A stretch of 64,000 nucleotides of DNA from JANWHQ01 sp963775275 (lineage in GTDB: Bacteria; Pseudomonadota; Alphaproteobacteria; Caulobacterales; Caulobacteraceae), in contig CAVZII010000005.1 in NCBI GenBank assembly GCA_963775275.1, positions 4,419,370 to 4,483,369 on the forward strand, in the 5' to 3' direction. The position numbers and the translations under genes are program-made. The notes beneath the pieces were generated by a model. It was not told the DNA's origin. It did not search any database and saw only the letters and a list, made by a program, of their open reading frames with translations. Below, one piece after another: positions 22,806-31,800 of this stretch (position 1 is its first letter; each line of letters starts with the position of its first letter).

Positions 22806-24164
22806 TCAGAACGCAAGCCAGCTGAACAGCCGCACGGTGTCGTTGTCCGAGGCGTTGCGGCCGGCCCCGTCAAAGTTGCTGCGGGCGCCTTCGAAGGTCG
22901 CGTAGGCGGTGTACTGCATGCCCACGCGGAAGTTCACCCGCCGCCCGAAGGGGGAATGGCCGTCGCCCCAGGGCGTATAGTCGAGCTGGAAGGTGGCGCC
23001 GGAGCTGTCCGGCGCGGCGGTGCGGTTGTCGGCGTAGAGCAAGGGGTCCTTGGAGCCCCAGGTGTCGAAGCCGCCGACGCTCAGGCCGACCTTGCCTTTC
23101 CAGTAGTAGCTGACATCGGCCCTCAGATCCTCGAGCGAGTGGTTGACGTTCGCCGCCGCGCCCATGAGTTCGGAGGCGTGCAGCCTCTGGTTCTCGTGGG
23201 TGTAGCGGGCGTTGAAGGTCAGGGCGTTCCCGCCGGGCGTGAACAGCTGGTAGGAGCCGTCGATGCCGAGGTCGGCGTAGTCGTCGGTCCCCGCGCTCGC
23301 ATCACGGCCGGGATAGAGGTTGGCCCACAGCGCAAAGGCGCCGACCTCGAAGTTCTGCATCCCCCGCGTGCGCTGATAGGCGACCCGCAGATAGGGCGCC
23401 GCGCCGTGGATGCGGCTGGTGTCGGCCGGATCGACGCCGACGGCCCTGAGGAAGCCCGGCGAGCCGGACGCGTAGGCGCCGCCTTCCAGATAGACCTGGT
23501 TGTTCCACCAGACATAGCCGGTCATGCCGATGACGTTCTGGGCCAGGGCGTCGTTCAGCAACGGCGCCTCGGCCGGCCCCGGCGCAAGGTCCGAGCCGGT
23601 GTAGGGGAAGCCCCAGGCCGGCAGGGTGTTCCAGGGATCCTGCACGCCCGGCGAGTTGTTGAGGCTGAGTCCCAGAACGGCGTTCTTGCCGCCGATCGCC
23701 TTGGTGGTGACCGCCCGCATGTCGATGTTGTCCCAGGAGAACGAGCGGCCGACGCCGTCATAGGTGGTCTGGGAGAACACGCCGAAGTGCGAGCCGACCC
23801 CGCCAGCGATGAACAGGCTGACCTGATCGAGCGTCGTGTTGTCGTTGACGCCGTAATGGTCGGCCGGCGGGGCCGGCTGGTCCTCAGCGGTCTGCACATA
23901 GGACGCCACCGCCATCATCGACAGCGGCACATTGAACGGAGTGGTGCGGGGCGTGTAGCCGCGCAGCTTGAACTCACGCCCGAACGGCGTGAGCTGCGGC
24001 CCGAAGCCGCCGACGTGACAGGCCGCGCAGGGCTGGCCTGTCTGGTCTGCGAAGGCCGGTACGGCATGGGCGCGCCCGAAGCTCAGCGCCAGCGCGATGA
24101 AGCCGATGAGGATCGGACCTGCCCGCCCCCACGACAGGCCAACACAGGTGGAAAAGGTACGCAT
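22806..24164 (-). CDS. Fused haem-c/outer-membrane barrel protein (Cyc2-like)
   Basis: A 452-residue protein with a signal peptide (about 1-34), one haem-c motif CAACH (C46, C49, H50) directly after it, then a long region of alternating strands ending in an aromatic C-terminus (LFSWLAF) as in outer-membrane barrels. The haem segment has the layout A.P.FA.QTG..C..CH....LTPFGR.FKL.GY that I associate with Cyc2-type fused cytochrome-porins, and the length (about 400-500) also fits. Cyc2 proteins take electrons from Fe(II) outside the cell. Other uncharacterised cytochrome-barrels share this layout, so the electron donor is a guess. An FNR/FixK-type box lies 56 bp upstream; the Hyf-like cluster is adjacent on the same strand. 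Confidence 0.72.
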   Translation of the reverse strand: MRTFSTCVGLSWGRAGPILIGFIALALSFGRAHAVPAFADQTGQPCAACHVGGFGPQLTPFGREFKLRGYTPRTTPFNVPLSMMAVASYVQTAEDQPAPPADHYGVNDNTTLDQVSLFIAGGVGSHFGVFSQTTYDGVGRSFSWDNIDMRAVTTKAIGGKNAVLGLSLNNSPGVQDPWNTLPAWGFPYTGSDLAPGPAEAPLLNDALAQNVIGMTGYVWWNNQVYLEGGAYASGSPGFLRAVGVDPADTSRIHGAAPYLRVAYQRTRGMQNFEVGAFALWANLYPGRDASAGTDDYADLGIDGSYQLFTPGGNALTFNARYTHENQRLHASELMGAAANVNHSLEDLRADVSYYWKGKVGLSVGGFDTWGSKDPLLYADNRTAAPDSSGATFQLDYTPWGDGHSPFGRRVNFRVGMQYTAYATFEGARSNFDGAGRNASDNDTVRLFSWLAF

Positions 24165-24219
24165 GACAGCCTCCAGAAAATCCTGAACGCCGATCTAGTC
24201 CTGCGGTCCAAGCTGCGCT

Positions 24220-24233
24220 TTGAGCCGCATCAA
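24220..24233. promoter_or_regulatory. FNR/FixK-type box before the cytochrome-barrel gene
   Basis: TTGAG-CCGC-ATCAA, nine of ten consensus positions, centred about 62 bp upstream of the start codon at 24164. This is the spacing expected for activation (about -41 to a start site some 20 bp ahead of the ATG). It shares the G at position 5 with the box at 6970-6983. Confidence 0.6.
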
Positions 24234-24360
24234 CCGGACGATCCAAACGCGAGCCTTTCCACCTCAGTCCCCGACGACATGAAGGCGAATTCGTCGGCGT
24301 CGCGCCATCGGCTCAGCCGCCCGGAGAACGATCGTGCGGCGCCGCCGCCTCGACGCCGGC

Positions 24361-24897
24361 CTAACGCGCTGCGGCGGCGCCCGGTCCTTCGACGAGCGCG
24401 AGCAGGCCCTCGAGCAGGGCCTGGGGGCTCGGCGGACAACCGCGGATGCGCAGGTCGACCGGGATCGCCTCGCCGACGCCGGCAAGGCAGGCATAGCCGC
24501 CGGCGAACATCCCGCCGTCCGCGGCGCAGTCGCCCGCCGCCACCACCCACTTGGGATCGGGTGTCGAGACCCAAGTCCGCTCGAGCGCCTCGCGCATGTT
24601 TGCGGTCACGGGGCCGGTGACCAGGAGCACGTCAGCGTGCCGGGGCGAGGCGACGAACCTCAGGCCGAAGCGCTCCAGGTCGTAGAAGGCGTTGTTCAGG
24701 GCGTGGATCTCGAGCTCGCAGCCGTTGCACGAGCCGGCGTCCACCTGGCGGATGGCGAGGCTGCGCCCGAGACGGCGATGAGCGGCGAGGTCGAGCCGGG
24801 CTGCGAGCTGGGCCAGGGCCGTCTCGTCGGCCGCGGGCGCCGGCTCGGTCAGCGGCCGGTTCAGGAGCCCGTCGAGAAGGAGCCTGGGCAGCGGCAT
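24361..24897 (-). CDS. Hydrogenase small-subunit/NuoB-like protein (HyfI-like)
   Basis: A 178-residue NuoB/[NiFe]-hydrogenase small subunit-like protein. The four ligands of one [4Fe-4S] cluster are present: C57 and C60 (SCNGCE), C124 (AGDC) and C154 (RGCPPSP). The CxxC spacing is the hydrogenase-4/formate hydrogenlyase type, not the CC of NuoB. It should pass electrons to or from the large subunit. Last gene of the cluster; start and HyfG stop share a base (TGATG). Confidence 0.85.
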   Translation of the reverse strand: MPLPRLLLDGLLNRPLTEPAPAADETALAQLAARLDLAAHRRLGRSLAIRQVDAGSCNGCELEIHALNNAFYDLERFGLRFVASPRHADVLLVTGPVTANMREALERTWVSTPDPKWVVAAGDCAADGGMFAGGYACLAGVGEAIPVDLRIRGCPPSPQALLEGLLALVEGPGAAAAR

Positions 24898-26402
24898 CAG
24901 AGGTCGACCCCGGCGTAGGCGCAGTTGAACGACTTGTTGCACAGGGGAAAGTCCGCGACGATGTTCCCTTCGATGCAGGCCTCCAGCAGGGGCCACTGGA
25001 ACCAGGACGGGTCGCGCAGCCGGCAGCGCTCCACCCGACCGTCCGGCGCCACCCGAACCCAGGCCATGACCTCGCCGCGGAAACCCTCGACCAGGGCGAT
25101 CCCTTCGCCGGGTCCCTGCGGCAGGTCGGTCATGACCGGCCCCGACGGAAGCCGCTCCAGGATCCGGCCGATCAGGGCGAGGCTCTGCTCGACCTCGCCG
25201 ATCCGGATGCGCACGCGGGCGTTGACGTCGCCGTCGTGGCGGACGGGGATGTGCAGCTCCAGCTCGTCATAGGGCGGATAGGGGAAGACGCGCCGGGCGT
25301 CGAACGGCCGCCCTGACGCGCGCCCGACGAAGCCGCCGGCGCCGAACCGGCGCGCAAGCTCGGGCTTGAGCACGCCGGTCCCGACCATCCGGTCCTGCAG
25401 CGAGGCGGTCCCGTCGTAGAGATCGACCAGGGCGGCGAACGGCCCCTTGATCGCCACGACCAGCCTCGAAAGGCCGGCCGCGCCTTCGGCGTCCAGGTCG
25501 ACCGTGACGCCGCCGGGAACGATCCGGTCCATCAGGAGGCGATGGCCGAAGGCGGCGGCATTGGCGCGAAGGACCATCTCGCGCAGCACGCCGAAGCGCG
25601 CGTGAGCGATGGCGAAGGCGGCGTCGTTGCAGACCGCGCCGATATCGCCGAGGTGATTGGCGAGCCGCTCGAGCTCGGCGATCAGGGCGCGGATCCAGAC
25701 GGCCCTGGGCGGCGGCTGGACGTCAGCGGCCGCCTCCACCGCGCGGGCGAAGGCGAGCTGATAGGCCGCCGCGCTGTCGCCGGACACGCGGCCGGCGAGC
25801 CTGGCCGCCCGCTCGACCGGAGCGCCGGCCAGCCGGCCCTCGACCCCGCGGTGAAGGTAGCCGAGGCGCTCCTCCAGCCGCACGACCGTCTCGCCGGCGG
25901 CGGTGAAGCGGAAATGTCCGGGCTCGATGATGCCGGCGTGCACCGGCCCGACCGGGATCTGGTGCAGGCTCTCGCCCTCGGACGGCAGGAAGGCGTAGGC
26001 CTCCCGTCGGCCAGGAGGCGTGGCGGCGCCCAGCGGCTGGCCGACAGTCCAGCGGCCGTGGTCGAGCCAGGGCCTGGCGTCCAGGGCGCCTTCGGGTTTC
26101 AGGCCGTAGAGGTCGAAGGCCGAGCGCTCCAGGCGGATCGCCGGCGGATGGACGGCGCCGATCGAGGGGAAGCCCGGGCGCGGGCAGTCCAGGCTGAGGA
26201 CGCCGGCCTCGCGGGCCGCCTCGTCCGAAAGCGCCATGTGGACCCGGCCGGGCTCGGCCCAAAGGTCGAGCAGGGTGAGCCGACCGGCGACGAGCCGGTC
26301 AGCGGCCGCGCGCCACAGGATCCGGTCGGCGCGCACGCGGGCGAAGGGACGGCAGGCCCCGACCGCCTCGCCTCTCGCCAGAAGGTCGCCGAGCGCGCTC
26401 AT
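24897..26402 (-). CDS. Hydrogenase large-subunit-like protein without Ni ligands (HyfG-like)
   Basis: A 501-residue fusion of a NuoC-like N-terminal domain and a NuoD/hydrogenase large-subunit domain, as in HyfG/HycE. The two cysteine pairs that bind the NiFe site are missing. The first motif (RxCGxC in hydrogenases) reads RVSGDS, with S207 and S210 in place of cysteines. The second (DPCxxC) reads DPSWFQ near 464-469. It cannot carry a standard NiFe centre. The C-terminal DFPLCNKSFNCAYAGVDL is conserved in such Hyf-like proteins as I recall them. A redox or quinone role in a proton-pumping complex is more likely than H2 chemistry. Confidence 0.88.
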   Translation of the reverse strand: MSALGDLLARGEAVGACRPFARVRADRILWRAAADRLVAGRLTLLDLWAEPGRVHMALSDEAAREAGVLSLDCPRPGFPSIGAVHPPAIRLERSAFDLYGLKPEGALDARPWLDHGRWTVGQPLGAATPPGRREAYAFLPSEGESLHQIPVGPVHAGIIEPGHFRFTAAGETVVRLEERLGYLHRGVEGRLAGAPVERAARLAGRVSGDSAAAYQLAFARAVEAAADVQPPPRAVWIRALIAELERLANHLGDIGAVCNDAAFAIAHARFGVLREMVLRANAAAFGHRLLMDRIVPGGVTVDLDAEGAAGLSRLVVAIKGPFAALVDLYDGTASLQDRMVGTGVLKPELARRFGAGGFVGRASGRPFDARRVFPYPPYDELELHIPVRHDGDVNARVRIRIGEVEQSLALIGRILERLPSGPVMTDLPQGPGEGIALVEGFRGEVMAWVRVAPDGRVERCRLRDPSWFQWPLLEACIEGNIVADFPLCNKSFNCAYAGVDL

Positions 26403-26409
26403 CCCCGCC

Positions 26410-27858
26410 TCATCCGAGCAGCCGCGCCACGTGCTCGAACCATTGGGCGAGCAGGGGCGGAAGATAGATCCCGGCGCCCAGGACCAGGGTCAGGTGGCCG
26501 AGCATGGGCAAGTAGGAGGCCTTGGACCGGCCCGTCCCGGGGCTCGGCGCGCCGAAGGCCATGGCGTTGAGCTGCATCAGGATCGCGCCGAAGGCCACGA
26601 GCAGGCCGACCGCCAGAATGACGGCCAGAAGCGGCTGATGGGCGAAGGCCGAGCTGACGATGAGGAACTCGCTGACGAAGACGCCGGACGGCGGAAGTCC
26701 CGCGATCGCCAGGGCGCCGCAGACCAGGAACCAGCCGAGCGCAGGATGGGAGGAGGTGAGCCCGCGGATGTCGGCGATCTGTTGCGTCCCCTTCACCTGG
26801 GCGACGTGGCCGACGGTGAAGAAGATCGCGGACTTGGTGAGGCTGTGCATGGTCATGTGGAGCAAGCCCGCGAAGTTGGCGAGCGGCCCGCCCATGCCGA
26901 AGGCGAAGGCGATGATCCCCATGTGCTCGATGGAGGAGTAGGCGAACAGGCGTTTGATGTCGCGGCGGCGGTAGAGCATGAGCGCCGCGAACAGCAGCGA
27001 GGCCAGCCCCATGGTCATCATCAGGGGCCCGGGCGCGATCGCCGCGGGATTGGCCGCGAGCAGGAGCTTGAACCTCAGCACCGCATAGAGGGCGACGTTC
27101 AGCAGCAGGCCCGACAGCACCGCCGAGATCGGCGTCGGGCCCTCGGCGTGGGCGTCCGGCAGCCAGGCGTGAAGCGGCGCAAGGCCCACCTTGGTGCCGT
27201 AGCCGAGCAGCAGGAACACGAAGGCGACGTTCAGCAGGGCCGGATCGAACCTGGACGCCTTGCCGATCAGGATGGTCCAGACCATCCCGTCCAGCCCCTC
27301 GCCCACCACCGGGCGGGCGGCGACATAGACCAGGATGGTGCCGAACAGGGCGAGCGCGATGCCGACGCTGCCGAGGATGAAGTACTTCCAGGCGGCCTCG
27401 ACCGCCTCCTGGGTGCGGTAGATCCCGACCATCACCACGGTGGTCAGGGTGGCCATCTCGATCGCCACCCACATCAGCCCGATGTTGTTCGCCGAGAGCG
27501 CCAGGGTCATGGCGAACATCAGGAGCTGGTACATGGCGTGGTAGAAGCGCAGCCGCCGCCGCGTGAGCCGCCCGATCTCGATCTCGTGGGCGATGTAGCT
27601 GGCGCTGAACAGGCTGGTGGTGAAGCCCACGAAGGCGTTCAGCACAATGAAGACGATGCTGAGGTCGTCGACCTGCAGGTAGAGGCCGGTCGGCGGCCGC
27701 TGGAACAGCAACGAGGCGGCGAGCGCGAAGGTCAGGCCGCTGGCGGCGACGTTGATCCGGGCGGCGAGACGGTAGCTGGGCGTGACGGCCAGGGTCGCGG
27801 CCGCCAGGAGCGGCAGGACGAGCACGAGCTGCAGCACGTTCAGGCCCGCGAGGATCAT
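26410..27858 (-). CDS. Hydrogenase-4 subunit F-like proton channel (HyfF-like)
   Basis: A 482-residue antiporter-like membrane subunit with about 14 helices, related to NuoL/M/N and HyfF. Conserved E and K positions are seen in SANNIGLMWVAIEMATL and APLHAWLPDAHAEGPTPISA. It should translocate protons in the complex. Four-base ATGA overlap with the HyfE-like gene upstream. Confidence 0.88.
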   Translation of the reverse strand: MILAGLNVLQLVLVLPLLAAATLAVTPSYRLAARINVAASGLTFALAASLLFQRPPTGLYLQVDDLSIVFIVLNAFVGFTTSLFSASYIAHEIEIGRLTRRRLRFYHAMYQLLMFAMTLALSANNIGLMWVAIEMATLTTVVMVGIYRTQEAVEAAWKYFILGSVGIALALFGTILVYVAARPVVGEGLDGMVWTILIGKASRFDPALLNVAFVFLLLGYGTKVGLAPLHAWLPDAHAEGPTPISAVLSGLLLNVALYAVLRFKLLLAANPAAIAPGPLMMTMGLASLLFAALMLYRRRDIKRLFAYSSIEHMGIIAFAFGMGGPLANFAGLLHMTMHSLTKSAIFFTVGHVAQVKGTQQIADIRGLTSSHPALGWFLVCGALAIAGLPPSGVFVSEFLIVSSAFAHQPLLAVILAVGLLVAFGAILMQLNAMAFGAPSPGTGRSKASYLPMLGHLTLVLGAGIYLPPLLAQWFEHVARLLG

Positions 27859-28517
27859 CGCCGGCCCTCGCGGAAGAGGTCGAGCGCGCGCACGTCGACC
27901 GTCTCGAACCGCTCACGGATGCGGAACAGGAAGACGCCGATCACGATGAAGGCGATCAGCACGGAGAAGGCGACGCTGATCTCCACCACCAGCGGCATGC
28001 CCCTGGCGCCGGCGGCGGCGAGCACCAGCCCGTCCTCGAGCGACATGAAGCCGATGACGAGGCTCACGGCGTTGCGCCGCGTCACCATCATCAAGAGGCC
28101 GAGCAGGACGACCGACAGGGCGAAGGCCAGGTCCTCGCGCGCCAGGGGGCCGGCGCCGGGGGTGACCTTGAGCATCACCACGATCGAGAGCGCCACCAGG
28201 CACATGCCGGCCAGCATGGTGAGGCCGATCCCGACGACGGGCTCGATCTCGCGGTGGACGCCGAGGCGCCGGACCATCCGGTGCAGCGCCCAGGGGATGG
28301 CGACGGCCTTCAGGCCGAGCGCGATGAAGGCGGTGACGTAGAGATGGGGCGCATGCTGGACCTGGGCCTGCCAGGCGACGGACATGGCCAGCACGGCCGC
28401 GTGCGCGGCGAAGACGTTGATCAGGGCGGTTATGCGGTCCTGATAGAGCAGCATGAAGCTGATCAGGACGAGGACGCCGGCCAGCATGTGGGCGACGTCG
28501 AAGCCGATCCCGCTCAT
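27855..28517 (-). CDS. Hydrogenase-4 component E-like (HyfE-like)
   Basis: A 220-residue membrane protein with about seven helices; the C-terminal part resembles NuoK (VIGFMSLEDGLVLAAAGARG). HyfE is a small membrane-arm subunit. Four-base overlaps on both sides (HyfC stop/HyfE start, HyfE stop/HyfF start) indicate strict co-expression. Confidence 0.85.
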   Translation of the reverse strand: MSGIGFDVAHMLAGVLVLISFMLLYQDRITALINVFAAHAAVLAMSVAWQAQVQHAPHLYVTAFIALGLKAVAIPWALHRMVRRLGVHREIEPVVGIGLTMLAGMCLVALSIVVMLKVTPGAGPLAREDLAFALSVVLLGLLMMVTRRNAVSLVIGFMSLEDGLVLAAAGARGMPLVVEISVAFSVLIAFIVIGVFLFRIRERFETVDVRALDLFREGRR

Positions 28518-29476
28518 CGCACGCCTCCCTGGGAGACGAACAGGAGCAGCACGGCCAGAAGGCCCAGCATGAGCCCGGCGCCGAGGAACTCGGGGACGCG
28601 GAAGACGCGCATCTTGGCGATCGAGGTCTCGAAGACGGCGAGCAGGACCGCGCCGACCGCGAGCTTGCCGGCGTAGGCGGCCACGCCCGCCACGTGCGCC
28701 GCCATGCCGGCGCCGGCGGGCGCCAGGCCCCATGGGACAAAGATGCACGCGATCAGCGACAGGTAGAGCAGAAGCTTCAGCGAGCCGGCGAGCTCGATCA
28801 CCGCCAGATGCCGGCCGGAGTACTCGAGCACCATGGCTTCGTGGACCATGGTCAGCTCAAGGTGCGTGGCGGGGTTGTCGATGGGGATGCGGCCGTTCTC
28901 CGCCAAGGCCACCAGCACCAGGGCGATGAGGCCCATGCCGAGCGAGACGCGCAAGCCGACGTTCGTGGTCAGCATGTGCTCGGCGATGGTGGAGAGCTGG
29001 GAGGCGCCGGCGACCAGCGCCAGGGTGAAGACGATCATCAGCATCGCCGGCTCGGCGAAGGAGGCGATCATCACCTCGCGGCTGGAGCCGATCCCGCCGA
29101 AGCTGGTCCCCACGTCCATGCCGGCCAGCGCCAGGAAGAACCTGGCCGCGCCGAGGAGCGCGATGATCGCGATCAGGTCGGCCGACCAGCTGAACATCAG
29201 GCCGGTGGCGAAGGTCGGGACCAGGGCGGCCGCCACCCAGGTGAAGGCGAAGATCAGATAGGGCGCGGTCCGGAAGAGCCAGGAAGCGTTCTCGGCCAGC
29301 ACCGCCTCCTTGCGGCAGAGCCGGACGAGGTCGCGGTAGGGCTGCAGCAGCGGCGGCCCGCGCCGGCGCAGGAGCCGCGCCTTGACCGCGCGCACGAGAC
29401 CCGTCAGCAGCGGCGCGAGGGCGAGGACCAGGGCCATCTGCACCCCCTGGACGGCGAGGGCGGCGATCAGAGCCAT
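28514..29476 (-). CDS. NuoH-like membrane subunit (HyfC-like)
   Basis: A 320-residue relative of NuoH/HyfC with about eight helices; RGPPLLQPYRDLVRLCRKE and ENGRIPIDNPATHLELTMVH are the hallmark loops at the quinone-site/proton-entry region. It links the peripheral electron-transfer subunits to the membrane arm. Overlaps the HyfB-like gene by 10 bp. Confidence 0.9.
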   Translation of the reverse strand: MALIAALAVQGVQMALVLALAPLLTGLVRAVKARLLRRRGPPLLQPYRDLVRLCRKEAVLAENASWLFRTAPYLIFAFTWVAAALVPTFATGLMFSWSADLIAIIALLGAARFFLALAGMDVGTSFGGIGSSREVMIASFAEPAMLMIVFTLALVAGASQLSTIAEHMLTTNVGLRVSLGMGLIALVLVALAENGRIPIDNPATHLELTMVHEAMVLEYSGRHLAVIELAGSLKLLLYLSLIACIFVPWGLAPAGAGMAAHVAGVAAYAGKLAVGAVLLAVFETSIAKMRVFRVPEFLGAGLMLGLLAVLLLFVSQGGVR

Positions 29477-31476
29477 AGGGCCAGCACCAGAAGCAGGCCG
29501 ACCAGGGCCAGGAAGACCAGGCTGAGGTAGCGGCGGATGGTGAGGAACTGCAGGCCGTTCATCCGGTCGGCCGCATAGCCGACGGCGCGGGCGATCGGGG
29601 CGTAGAGGCCTTCCCACACAGGATCGTGCAGCTCGACCTCGATGCTGGCGGGCCCGAGGTCGCCGGGCGGCGGCATGCGCACGCTTTCGCGCGCGCCGAA
29701 GACGGATGTCGCGAAGGCGCGGCGGATCGGCTGGGCGAAGCTCGCCGCCGTGTACTGGGTCGCGGGGCTCGGATCGGGGAAGCCGCAGTCCCAGGCCGGC
29801 GCGCGGCGCGTGGCGCGCGAGGCGAGGCGGTGGATGGCGTAGGCGGCGAGCGAGGCCGAGGCGACGATGAAGACCAGGACCAGAAGGCCGTTGTAGGAGC
29901 TGCGCGCCTCTGCGATCGGGGCGATGGTGAGCCAGCCGAGCCCGATCTGGGGCGCCACGCGCGCGCCCACGGTCGCCTGGACGGCGGGCGCGAGCGCGTC
30001 GATGGCCAGCGCCGGCAGGACGCCCAGAAGGACGCAGAGGACGGCGAGCGCGGACATGGCCGCCAGCGAAAAGCCGTCGGTCTCGCGGGCGTTTCGGGCC
30101 GCCTCGCTGCGGGGGCGGCCGAGGAAGGTCACGCCGAAGGCCTTGACGAAACAGGCGGCGGCGAGCGCGGCCGAGAGGGCGAGCAACGCCCCTACCGCGG
30201 GGGCGATGAGCTTCAGCGCCCAGGGGTCGAGGCGCGGGCTCACCAGGATCGCCTGGAAGGTCAGCCACTCGGAGACGAAGCCGTTCAGCGGCGGCAGGGC
30301 CGAGATTGCGACGCAGCCGACGAGGAAGACCAGCGCGGTCTTCGGCATCGGGCCGATCAGGCCGCCCAGCCGCTCCATGTCGCGCTCGCCCGTGGCGCCC
30401 AGCACCGCGCCCGAGCCGAAGAACAGCAGGCTCTTGAAGATCGAGTGGTTGAGCACGTGAAACAGCGCCGCCGTGGCGGCCAGGGCCGCGGCCCATCCCA
30501 GGTTCTGGGCCTTGAACGCCAGGGCGAGGCCAAGGCCGATGAAGATGATCCCGATGTTCTCGACCGTGTGGTAGGCCAGCAGCCGCTTCAGGTCGTGCTG
30601 CATCAGGGCGTAGAGCACGCCCAGCACCGCCGTGGCGCCCCCGAGCGCCAGGACCAGCGCCCCCTCCCACCAGGCCGGCGGCCCCAGAAGGTCGAAGGCG
30701 ATCCGCATGAAGCCGTAGACCGCCACCTTGGTCATCACGCCGCTCATCAGCGCCGAGACGTGGCTGGGCGCCGCGGGGTGGGCCAGCGGCAGCCAGACGT
30801 GCAGCGGGACGAGGCCCGCCTTCGACCCCGCACCCAGGATGGCGAGCAGCAGGACCAGCGCCTGCACGCCCGGCGAGGCCGAATGGCCGCGGATCGCGTC
30901 GAAGGCGTAGCCGCCGTCCGGCCCCGCCATCAGGCCAAAGGCCAGGAGCAGGCAGAGCGTCCCGAAGGACGCCATCAGGAAGTAGACGTAGCCCGCGTGG
31001 GCGTTGGCCGGATCGCGGCTGCGCGACATGACCAGGGCCCAGGAGCTGAGGGACATGAACTCCCAGGCCACGAGGAAGGTGAAGGCGTCGTCGGCCAGCA
31101 CCACCAGGTTCATCCCGGCGAGGAAGGCCGCATAGAACGGCAGGACCCGGCCGGGCTCGGGCTCGTGGGCGCCGTAGCCCAGGGCGTAGAGGCTGGCGCC
31201 GGCGCCGCCGAGGTTGACCACGATCAGGAAGAAGGCGGCCAGGGCGTCGATGCGCAGGTGCGCGCCGAGCCAGGGCAGGCCGATGGGCAGGACCGCGCCG
31301 GCCTCGGCGAAAGGCTGCTCCAGCAGCATGGCCAGGGCGGCCGTCAGACCCAGGGCCGAGACCGCGAGACAGCCGCCGTAGAGCGCGCTGGAGACTCCCC
31401 GCCAGCGCCCGAACGCGACGGACAGGATCGCCAACGCGATGAATGCGGCAGGACAGGCCAGAGCGACGCCGGCCAT
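29467..31476 (-). CDS. Hydrogenase-4 subunit B-like proton channel (HyfB-like)
   Basis: A 669-residue antiporter-like subunit with about 16 helices. Key features are FLVAWEFMSLSSWALVMSRS (conserved Glu) and LVPLHVWLPLAHPAAPSHVS (conserved Lys/His-rich helix). HyfB-type subunits are the largest membrane channel of Hyf/Hyc and related complexes. First structural gene, 3 bp after the XRE regulator stop. Confidence 0.9.
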   Translation of the reverse strand: MAGVALACPAAFIALAILSVAFGRWRGVSSALYGGCLAVSALGLTAALAMLLEQPFAEAGAVLPIGLPWLGAHLRIDALAAFFLIVVNLGGAGASLYALGYGAHEPEPGRVLPFYAAFLAGMNLVVLADDAFTFLVAWEFMSLSSWALVMSRSRDPANAHAGYVYFLMASFGTLCLLLAFGLMAGPDGGYAFDAIRGHSASPGVQALVLLLAILGAGSKAGLVPLHVWLPLAHPAAPSHVSALMSGVMTKVAVYGFMRIAFDLLGPPAWWEGALVLALGGATAVLGVLYALMQHDLKRLLAYHTVENIGIIFIGLGLALAFKAQNLGWAAALAATAALFHVLNHSIFKSLLFFGSGAVLGATGERDMERLGGLIGPMPKTALVFLVGCVAISALPPLNGFVSEWLTFQAILVSPRLDPWALKLIAPAVGALLALSAALAAACFVKAFGVTFLGRPRSEAARNARETDGFSLAAMSALAVLCVLLGVLPALAIDALAPAVQATVGARVAPQIGLGWLTIAPIAEARSSYNGLLVLVFIVASASLAAYAIHRLASRATRRAPAWDCGFPDPSPATQYTAASFAQPIRRAFATSVFGARESVRMPPPGDLGPASIEVELHDPVWEGLYAPIARAVGYAADRMNGLQFLTIRRYLSLVFLALVGLLLVLALWL

Positions 31477-31479
31477 GCC

Positions 31480-31794
31480 TCAGTCCGTGTGTGCGCCGAG
31501 GATGGGGTCGGCCTCGACCTTGGCCTCGGCCGGACGCGAGACGATCGAGGGCTGGCTCATGCGCACGCCGCGGCCCCCGCCGGCGCTGGCCTCGCCCTCC
31601 CCGATCAGGGCCACGCCCGCGGCCTCCAGAGCCCCCAGGAGCTTCATCAGGGAATCCACATTGCCGCGGATCACGCCGTCACTGGTCTCCATGCGCTGGA
31701 TGGTCGGAACCGAGAGGCCGCACAGCTCCGCCAACTGGCGCTGATCGATCCCCACCAGCGCCCGCGCGGCTCGCAGCTGTGCAGCAGTAATCAT
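31480..31794 (-). CDS. XRE-family regulator, first gene of the Hyf-like operon
   Basis: A 104-residue protein: an N-terminal XRE helix-turn-helix (ITAAQLRAARALVGIDQRQL, SVPTIQRMET) and a C-terminal tail with VALIGEGEASAGGGRGVRMS, a form common in small alphaproteobacterial XRE proteins. The start is taken as ATG 31794, which matches relatives; a GTG at 31803 is possible. There is no Shine-Dalgarno ahead of it, so the mRNA may be leaderless. The gap to the HyfB-like gene is 3 bp, so it is co-transcribed and probably autoregulates the operon. Confidence 0.8.
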   Translation of the reverse strand: MITAAQLRAARALVGIDQRQLAELCGLSVPTIQRMETSDGVIRGNVDSLMKLLGALEAAGVALIGEGEASAGGGRGVRMSQPSIVSRPAEAKVEADPILGAHTD

Positions 31795-31800
31795 ATCTGA

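Noticed and set aside
24897..26402. Calling the Hyf-like complex a [NiFe]-hydrogenase
   Set aside because: All four Ni-Fe cysteine ligands of the large subunit are replaced.
26236..31800. Very long plus-strand frames (701 and 724 codons) opposite the Hyf-like genes
   Set aside because: Glu/Gln/Arg/Gly-rich translations without motifs, antisense to clear membrane proteins.
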